Notes under the pieces: generated by a model
Seen by the model: the letters and a program-made list of their open reading frames with translations, nothing else
Told to the model about the DNA's origin: nothing
Database searches by the model: none
Part shown: positions 57,101 to 64,000 of the stretch, one piece after another
Numbering within the stretch: the stretch's first letter is position 1
How the letters are laid out: each line of letters opens with the position of its first letter
Made by a program: the position numbers and the translations under genes
From: Haematococcus lacustris
Lineage: Eukaryota > Chlorophyta > Chlorophyceae > Chlamydomonadales > Haematococcaceae
Direction of reading: 5' to 3'
Assembly: GCA_030144725.1 (NCBI GenBank)
Contig: JASKMD010000008.1
Coordinates: 332,290-396,289 of the forward strand
Length of the DNA: 64,000 nt

Positions 57101-59314
57101 AGGAGAAAAGACTAGTGCACTCGGCAGCTGGCCTTATCTCTTCTCCTCGTTGACGAGAGCAGTACCCGCCTTGTCCGCCGAATGTCGCACTAAAAGCTGA
57201 AGTTCAGGCTCCAAAAGTCCAAACTTCAGCTGTCAGCCAACGTCCCGCGTTGAGGTAGCTCTGCTCCCTCCTTGACGACGCCAGCAACTCCACAACAGCT
57301 CGGTGACCCGCAACGGTCGTGTGCGGCACCCGGACCTCATTTGTATTCCGCTGGACAAAGCGGTGCCCGTTCAAGCCTGGGAAGGCTTTCCCGTTGCATC
57401 CCAATTTATATACCGCTGGGTGCGGTGGTGAGGTAGCTTAGCCAATCCGTGCGACCGAAGTCAACTCGGATTGTTACCAGGGCCACCGCGTGGAGGTGCC
57501 TCACCGCCAGCCCCCAGCAGACTGACAAAGTAGCGCATGCCATCAGGCGTGGCTGCTGAGTACTGACCGGTGACGTCACAGACATCGCTGTGCACCAGCA
57601 TCAGCGGGCGCGTAGCGGTAATCCCCAGCCCCGCATGCTGCCTTGCCTCCAGGCTGGTCTGCTTGCCCATGACACAGGGCTCGCACAGCTCACTAGCTGC
57701 TGCCTCACACTGGGCGGCAGTGACCGAGGTGCCCCGCACCATGCCCTCCCGCAGCAGCCGAGCCAGCTGGCGGTACCCCGGGTGCCCCAGACGGTGATGC
57801 AGGACCAAAGGGTCGCTGCAGGTGCGGGCTGCAAGGCTGAAGCCGCCGGCGACAGGCACTGGCTTGCTGTCGAGCAGGAACAGGTCCTGCTCTACCTGAG
57901 TGCCCCTGATGCTGTGCTGAGCCCCGGGCATGTTGATGGAGCAGCCAAACGGAGTGAAGTGTACACTCCCCCCCGCCCTGGTGGCCTTCCCCACTGAGAC
58001 AAGGCTGCCGTCCGCTTCGGGAACATGCAGGACGTCCAGCAGCTGCATGGCCCCCCCAGCCCCCTCAAAGCACACCACCCCCTGCCCCTGCGCCTCAATC
58101 CTGCTGCCGTTGGCCACAATAATGTGGTGCGGCTCATGCAGGGGCTGGTAGTCGTGCAGCAGCTCGCGGTGTGGCGTGAGGTGCCGCGAGCACCCAGAGT
58201 CTATCACCCACTCTCCAAAGAGCAGGGGCTTGGAGACAACGGAGTAAGCAATGCTGCTGCGTGACATGCTGCCAGGGTGCCGGCTGGGAGAGCTTGAGTC
58301 ACGGCCACGAGCCGAACTGCCCCAACCAGATGCAGCACCCCCCCCAGGCCCCGGGGTGGGAGGCCTAGCAGCCCCACTCGAGCGGGACGAAGGAGCCCCA
58401 CGCCATGATGGCGAGGGTGAACGCGGCGTGGGGCTGACAGGGCGGTTCGGGCACTGGTGCGCTTGGTGCCCCCTCTGGTGGCACTGCCAGCACTCCCCCT
58501 GAAACCCACGCCCGCCCCTGGCCTGACCCCTGGCCTGACCTCTGCCCCGCCCCTGGCTACCTTCTCCTTGCCCCCTGCTGCCCGGCCTACCCCTGCCCCC
58601 AGCCGACCGAGCTGCAAGAGCGACCGCATGAGGTTGGCTGTTCTGCAGCAGCTGCTCCCTTAGGAGCAGCCTAGGGAGGATCTGCTCAAAGGTGAGCGGT
58701 TCATCAAGGGGCTGCTCAAGGATGGACTGCACAAGCTGCTGGTAATCAGGTGGCAGGCCCAGCAGGGCTTGACAGAGTGTGTCGGAATACGCGCCGGTCG
58801 AGTTGATGCGCTCGTGCAGGTCCTGGGCCTCAGCCCAGTACTCTTGCACTGACTGACCTGACTGCATGCTCTGCCTGCCAGCCTGAATAATGAGCTGTTG
58901 ACGGCTGGCATGCACCTGCTGGGTGTGCATGTTACGCAAGGCTTGCCACAGAGCTTTTGCTGACTCATGCCGGTTGCACAAGGCCCTGTACTTGGTTGGG
59001 TCAACGGAGCTGCAGATGATGGCATGGGCTTTCTCGTCTTGCTCGGGTGTTAGAGATGCTGCCACAGCAGCAGTCGCAGCCGCAGCCACGGCTGCAGCTG
59101 GCGAAATGGCCGGGGTCGCAACCCCGACCGGACGCGCGGGTGACGCAGCCGCAGCTGAGACCGACCCTAGCCGACTGTTTCCCTCCAGCCCCACAGGCGC
59201 TTTAAATACCGCCCCGAGCCCGTGCTGCCTCAGCAGCGCTTTCATCTCAAATTCCCAATTTTCAAACCGAACCCCGGGCTGGCCTAGCTTCTCCCGCACA
59301 GCCACCGCCATCAT
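54171..59314 (-). pseudogene. copia gag-pol polyprotein, interrupted
   Basis: From the likely start ATG (59314) a gag region with the zinc knuckle CWQCHQRGHQAHQC leads to the aspartic protease WVIDSGCSRHLT, then the integrase zinc-binding part (HHRLGHPGYRQL, CEPCVMGKQ) and the first integrase Asp (LVHSDVCDV). The frame is cut at 57515 by a 601-bp insertion and resumes near 56901 with the second Asp (YLRTDRGGEY) and Glu (NGSAERVNRTIME). Reverse transcriptase follows (WVVKGFRQRDGVDYFEDAFA-like region, QIDFKTAFLN, YVDDCILAS) and RNase H (GFCDSDYASC, LCDSQGAVAL), ending at 54171. One further in-frame TAG lies at 55329-55327, just after TDSDP. The element therefore cannot make a full polyprotein. 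Gag is rich in Ala, Gln and Gly, as is common in this genome. Confidence 0.93.
56915..57515 (-). mobile_element. Nested 601-bp retroposon in the integrase
   Basis: It is bounded by the 13-bp duplication AGCAGACTGACAA (56902-56914 and 57516-57528). On the minus strand it ends in a TTC-rich tail (TTTTCTTCTTCTTCTTTCTTC region), as SINE or truncated LINE copies end in simple repeats. It contains a perfect 9-bp stem GCTGAAGTT/AACTTCAGC (57196-57204, 57222-57230) and TATATAAAT on the minus strand near 57410. No open frame of note. Family unknown. Confidence 0.75.
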
Positions 59315-59402
59315 TGCAACGGGCTCACCGGAAGCACGCCTCAGCGCTGCTGATTTAAACGGGCTGCACTTTTCGATGTCGGAATTGCACACGGAAGTGA
59401 CG

Positions 59403-59415
59403 TGGGCCCATAACC
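59403..59415 (-). promoter_or_regulatory. Primer-binding site, initiator tRNA-Met anticodon arm
   Basis: TGGGCCCATAACC on the plus strand ends exactly where the 5' LTR begins. It equals the anticodon stem-loop of plant-type initiator tRNA-Met (GGGCCCAUAACCC). Drosophila copia also primes from an internal, half-tRNA fragment of initiator tRNA-Met. Confidence 0.8.
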
Positions 59416-59670
59416 TGCGAAGGGGGCACGTCAATGCCCATTACAAAAGAGTCCACGATCTAAGAACAAGTACAAATGCATAGCGGTGCACTATGGCTGC
59501 CACGTCGGATGCCCTATGTGCCATTGCAAGAGCGACCACCATACCTGCGAAGGGGGCACGTCAATGCCCACCATCGCAGGCCCAAGGCACAGCTTAAGTA
59601 CACCGTCTCACACTACATCACACTTAGGTCAGAGACGGCTGCGGGTGGCCTAGGCCTGTTCCCCACAACA
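59416..59670 (-). repeat. 5' LTR of the copia element
   Basis: 255 bp, identical by eye to the left LTR, which implies a recent insertion. It should contain promoter and poly(A) signals of the element; no clear TATA box was identified. Confidence 0.95.
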
Positions 59671-59857
59671 TGGCTGGGCGGCCATCCCAGTAGCACAGCT
59701 CAGTGGGGCGTGGGCCTGGGCCGACTGCACAGCGGCGGATGTTTAGCGCGGCTGACACGTCCCGGCACATGGTGTGGGAGTTGCATGAAGTCAAGTCATG
59801 TGCCATGTCATGTGTCACCTCATGTGGGATATGTTGCAGCCATGTACATGTGCGGTT
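59671..59857. repeat. 187-bp direct duplication, right copy
   Basis: Identical to 53514-53700 and touching the right LTR. Beyond it (59858 on) the sequence is the presumed continuation of the original target, TTGTTTGTTTGC. Confidence 0.95.
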
Positions 59858-60321
59858 TTGTTTGTTTGCATTTAATTTGTTTGTCTGGCATTGTTTGTCT
59901 GTCATTAAATCTGGCATAACAACATCATGGTTTAACAGGTAGCTGCGCAACTGGTAGCCATTGTCCACCGCAAGCAACAACAATTTGTAATATACTTGCA
60001 GCTTACAAATACAAACCCAATGTAAACCACTGTCTTGACTCAAGCAAGGGCTTTACCTCGTGCCTAGTAAGGCTTGCCATCGGTGTAGGGAGCATCAGCG
60101 CTTCTCAAGCGACAAAGATGACATGCAGCTGCTTTTGTACAATGCCAGTTTAATGGCATGTAGGTCTGATACGAGCATTGACGGCATTCTCAATCACCTA
60201 GGCTCAATACTGGTTTAAGGTTTGAGATGTTGGCCATGAGACGGCGGTTTTATTTCGAATTGAACTTGCCCACGGTGGGCGGCATCGCCCCGTTCTGCGG
60301 CAATCCCCAGCGCTTGCAACC
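59858..60321. other. Flank of the copia insertion and CCT8 upstream region
   Basis: 464 bp. The left part is AT-rich with (TTTG)n and a short repeat shared with 53085-53180 (CAACAATTTGTAATAT). The right part should hold the CCT8 promoter and 5' UTR. No upstream Fanzor exons were recognised. Confidence 0.45.
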
Positions 60322-63300
60322 ATGTCGGGTCCGTATGGTCTGCAGTCTATGCTTAAGGATGGACACAAGCACTTTGCCGGCTTAGACGAGGCAGTCATGC
60401 GGAACATCGAGGCCTGCAAGAACCTGGCGCAGATCACTCGGACATCGCTGGGTCCCAATGGTAATACAACTCGCTGTTTAGTGAACCGCCGGGCTCGCGC
60501 TCAAACCCGGGCACGTCGCAGGCATGAACAAGATGGTGATCAACCACCTGGAGCGCCTCTTTGTGACCAGCGATGCATCAACCATCGTCTCTGAGATGGA
60601 GGTCAACCACCCAGCTGCGCGTCTTCTGGTCCTGGCCGCAATGGCACAGGAGCAGGAGATAGGCGACGGCACAAATTTGGTTAGAATTCCGCAACAGATC
60701 AAACAAGGTCAAAGAGCACGTTGCTCACCGCAGCAGGGGCTGTCTCAACGTGCAGGTGCTGACATTCGGCGGCGAGTTGCTGAGCAATGCTGAGGCTTTG
60801 CTTCGGGACGGCCTAGTGACTGCAGAGATTGCAGATGGCTACTCTCGGGCAGGGGCCAAGGTGCAGTTGCAGCTGAACAGCTTGGCAGGCAAGTTACAAT
60901 GTCATGGAGCAGCTAGGCACACATGTTTCCTATGCTGCATGCCTGGCCCAGGCGCTGGAGATACTGGAGACGCTGGTGGTGGAGGGTAGCAAAGAGGCCG
61001 TAGATGTGCGGGACAAGGACCTGGTAAGCTGGTATCTGGAACCTAGCTGCCAGCTGGTAGAGCAGGGGGTGTGAGCTTGAAACATAGAGCGGCACTGCCC
61101 CTGCCTGCAGCAACTCAGCGCAGGGGCCTGAGCAGCTACAGCTCCCAGCCCTTTTCTTGACCAGCGTCTGGAGATGAGGCACACGGCCCTGGTCTGCTCA
61201 GCGCTGCTGCTGTGCTCCCCTGGCCTGTGCTGTCGCTCCCTCTGGCTCCAGGTAGCTCGCCGGCTTAAAGGTGCTATAGCCAGCAAGATCAGCGGGTACG
61301 AGGACATGCTTGCGCAGCTGGTGGCAGAGGCATGCATTGATGTGCTGCCCAAGAACCCGGTGAACTTCAACGTAGACAATGTGCGCGTGGTCAAGATCCC
61401 GGGAGGCGGCCTGCCTGACTCGCAGGCAAGCGCTGCTAGGCCAGATCAGTCCGCAAGGGATCTGGGATGCACCAGGTATACCCCTGGTGCCTGCAAGGGG
61501 TGTAGGATGCACCAGGTGCACTAAGCTTTCGAGTGTGTTGGGAGGAGTAGGCAGGAGGTGGGAATGCTTACTGGGGCTTGCTGATGTGGACAGAATGCTG
61601 GCTGTGCCCTTGTTTGGTGTGCTTCCGGTGTAGATGACCCTGTGCTAGCCCACAGCTCAGCGGCTACCACACGTCCCTGGCCTCGCAGATGCCTGCTCCT
61701 AGCTGCCTGGCTAGTCTTTATTCTTTGGCATGGTCGAATACAGAGGCAGTGGCACACCCTGCGGCGCCACAATGATGCTGTCTGACATGCCTCTTGCATC
61801 CTCATCATCACCATCCCTGAGATTGGTTGGCATGGGCTGGCATCAGCTTGCATAGCTCTGGAACCTTTACCGAGCTCCTAGATGAGCTGATCGCACTAAA
61901 CATGGCAGGCCTGGCCTGCACCCCTCCTCCTCTTCCTCCTCCCACTCCTGTTCAAACTGCATGCATTGATGCTGCAGCGTGACACACGCCCCCTAGCTAC
62001 TGGCCCTGCCGCAGGTGGTGAAGGGCATGGTGCTCAGGCGGGATGCCGAGGGCACTGTGAAGCACATGGAGAACGCCAAGGTGGCGGTGTACAGCCAGGG
62101 GATCGACACATCCAGCACAGACACCAAGGGCACTGTCCTCATCAAGACAGCAGCAGAGCTGGAGAACTATGCAAAGTGAGCCACAGCAGGCTGCCTGCCA
62201 GCATGTTGGCCTGGGACGCTGGAACCAAGCCACCAACCCAGCCTGGCTTATGGGCTGCCGGCCGCGATGGCAGTCACGCTCAGAACATGCCCAAGTGCTG
62301 GCATAGGCAGTAGCAGCCCTTGTGCCACACCTCTGTGCTTCCCCCAATAAATTCCGTCTAAGGCTCGCCGGTGTGTTTGGGACCTGGCTGCCTGGCTGCT
62401 GCTGCCTGGTGGTGCCAGGTCTGAGGAAAGCAAACTGGAGGAGTACATCAAGGCCATCGCTGACACAGGTGTCAAGGCAGGTGCTACGGCAAAGGCCCAT
62501 GTAGCCAGCAGCAGCAGCAGCAGCATCAGTGAAAGCAGGCTGCAGGGGCTGCTCAGGGGGGTGGCCAGCAGGTATTGACCAGCCACATGTGGTCACGCCT
62601 GCCATCTGCTCGCTGCATGCTGTTTGCCCATGACACTGCAAGCAGAGCTGTAAGGGCTCCTTCACACTCTGGAAGTGAGACTGGGCTGCAGTGCCCTGGT
62701 CTACAGTGCCCTCCTTGCCTATGTTTGCCTGCTGCTGATGCCTGTCATGCTCATGCTGCATCCTCCTTGCTCTCGCTCAGGTGGTAGCAAGTGGTAGCGC
62801 CATTGGTGAGATGGCCATGCACTTTTTGGAGAAGTACGGCCTGATGGTGCTGCGTGTCCCCTCCAAGTTCGAGCTCCTCAGGTTCTGCAAGTCTACAGGG
62901 GCTACTGCACGGGCCAGCTTTGGCGCACCCTCCCCAGACGAGCTGGGTTTTGTGAAGTACCTGTCCGTCCAGGTAAGGCAGAAGCAGATACTATGCGCAT
63001 TGGCTCAAGCCATAATCCCTCTCCCGCCTGTTCTGCCAAACCCTTCACTGTTTTGCCAGCCAGGGGGCTACACAGAAGGCAGCTATGGCACCTTGCCAGC
63101 TGTGTGAGCGAGGTCTGCTTTAACAGCCGTTTTAATCCCATCAGAGTCAGTTGTTTCGCACATGGATCACGCATTGCAGGAAATTGGCGGGGCGAACTGC
63201 TGCGTGCTAAGGCAGGAAGCCTCATTGGGCGCTATCTCGACCATAGTGCTTAGAGGGTCGACAGAGGGCTTTCTGGACGACGTTGAGCGTGCATTGAACG

Positions 63301-63555
63301 ACGGCGTCAACGCGTTCAAGGCGCTTACCCGTGACGGGCGGTGCGTGGCCGCGGGCGGCGCCACGGAGCTGGAGCTCGCTCGCCAGATAGGTGACTGGGG
63401 AAAGAAGTTGACGGGGCTCGAGCAGTACGCTGTCAAGGCTTTCGCGGAGTCCTTTGAGGTGGTGCCGCGGACGCTAGCCGAGAACAGTGGGCTCAATGCG
63501 ACCGATGTGCTCAGTGCGCTGTACGCAGCCCATGCACAAGGGCAGATCAATACAG
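60322..63555 (+). CDS. CCT8: CCT8, chaperonin TCP-1 theta subunit (3' end outside window)
   Basis: Nine exons join in phase: 60322-60460, 60522-60679, 60756-60860, 60952-61023, 61252-61425, 62015-62175, 62419-62476, 62781-62972 and 63180-63555. CCT8 is one of eight subunits of the cytosolic chaperonin that folds actin and tubulin. The start MSGPYGLQSMLKDGHKHFAG and TRTSLGPNG|MNKMVINH match CCT8. The ATP-binding IGDGTNLV is present, as are KISGYEDMLAQLVAEACIDV, NPVNFNVDNVRVVKIPGGGL (theta-specific), KGMVLRRDAEGTVKHMENAK, DTKGTVLIKTAAELENYAK, KFELLRFCKSTGA, STIVLRGSTEGFLDDVERAL and GGATELELA. The introns after 61425 and 62476 use GC donors. The frame leaves exon 9 at a GTGTGG donor after INTG. 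The last exon (about 60-80 residues) was not found before 64000 and presumably follows the window. Confidence 0.95.
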
Positions 63556-64000
63556 GTGTGGTGCTGTGGTCCGCCATACATGTTGCTTCATTGCACAAAA
63601 TCCATGTCGTAGGCACTTAGGAAAGCTATGCTGCATATGAACTGACGTGTGATGCATGGTGCCAGCGCTGGCTTGGCCATGCTGTATATGCATCCCCAGG
63701 TGACACTGCAATGTGCTTGGCAAACATCACGGCATGTTGACTGTGTCACATGCCGGTTTGCACCTTAGTCAACAGGTAAGGATCACCCATTCCTGGGCTC
63801 TGCTGGTCAGCACAATGCTGCGTGCGACTGCCGCTCCATATCATGGCATGAATTCACAAGCATTGCCAAGGGTGCTTTAAGTGTGCCGCACCATGCCGGT
63901 GTAGCATGTAGCAGCTGCTGCTTCTGGTAGCATGATTGCCAAGCTGCTACCACAGCTGCACAGAGGTCTGAGGTCTGTGTTGCCATGCGCTGTTGGGTTT
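63556..64000 (+). other. CCT8 intron running off the window
   Basis: No stretch here continues the CCT8 frame (family sequence of the type G-x-D-L-E-E-G). Acceptor-like CAGs at 63700 and 63776 lead to early stops. It is read as intron. Confidence 0.5.

Larger units (their letters stand above)
53701..59670 (-). mobile_element. Ty1/copia LTR retrotransposon, young but broken
   Basis: 5970 bp with two 255-bp LTRs (53701-53955 and 59416-59670) that look identical, TG...CA ends, a PBS next to the right LTR and a purine tract next to the left LTR, so it is transcribed leftwards. The coding order is gag, protease, integrase, reverse transcriptase, RNase H, the order of copia (not gypsy). It is inserted in a family B Fanzor-like remnant and itself contains a 601-bp insertion. 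An exact 187-bp direct duplication abuts both LTR ends. Confidence 0.95.

Overview
This is nuclear DNA of a GC-rich, intron-rich eukaryote, most likely a chlamydomonadalean (volvocalean) green alga of the Chlamydomonas/Haematococcus kind. The evidence is short GT-AG introns with GC-rich coding sequence, TGTAA-type poly(A) signals, a photorespiratory phosphoglycolate phosphatase with a transit peptide, and abundant Gln/Ala/Gly-rich low-complexity protein sequence. There are no operons. Genes were built by joining exons at GT-AG (occasionally GC-AG) sites and checking that the reading phase holds across every junction.

Layout. (a) 1-6318 (+): 3' part of a large helical-repeat-like gene of unknown function. 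(b) 6801-13051 (+): 13-exon coiled-coil protein. (c) 13630-14720 (-): DUF3140-domain gene. (d) 14880-16620: two nested Fanzor/TnpB-like nuclease remnants. (e) 16778-17288 (+): mitoribosomal protein mL53. (f) 18058-20871 (-): phosphoglycolate phosphatase, 9 exons. (g) 21207-27262 (-): DEG9/10-type serine protease, 15 exons. (h) 27655-27990: 5'-truncated Fanzor-like 3' end. (i) 28180-30246 (+): unknown IQ-motif protein. (j) 30543-30820: hAT-type MITE. (k) 33800-35361: composite insertion carrying a Fanzor-like remnant and a captured piece of the DUF3140 gene. (l) 35604-40463 (+): MRS2/CorA magnesium transporter with a His-rich insertion. (m) 40994-42480 (+): second Fanzor-like family with its 3' end. 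(n) 42907-44846 (-): MCTS1. (o) 45692-48830 (-): ADP-ribosylglycohydrolase family protein. (p) 48990-49323 (+): small unknown gene. (q) 49890-53003 (-): AAAP/AVT-type amino-acid transporter. (r) 53196-59857: a Fanzor-like 3' end split by a young Ty1/copia retrotransposon. (s) 60322-end (+): CCT8 (TCP-1 theta), cut by the window edge.

The host genes are ordinary housekeeping genes (mitochondrial and cytosolic translation, protein folding and proteolysis, photorespiration, Mg2+ and amino-acid transport) and show no common pathway. The novelty lies in the mobile DNA. Two families of Fanzor/TnpB-like remnants keep conserved non-coding 3' flanks of about 165-230 bp ending in hairpins, as expected of guide-RNA-bearing right ends. 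One family is nested in the other at the codons of its RuvC-III motif. One composite insertion has a 15-bp target duplication and an independent unoccupied copy of its target elsewhere in the window. The copia element has identical 255-bp LTRs, a primer site matching the anticodon arm of initiator tRNA-Met, a nested 601-bp retroposon, and an exact 187-bp direct duplication abutting both LTR ends where about 5 bp is expected.
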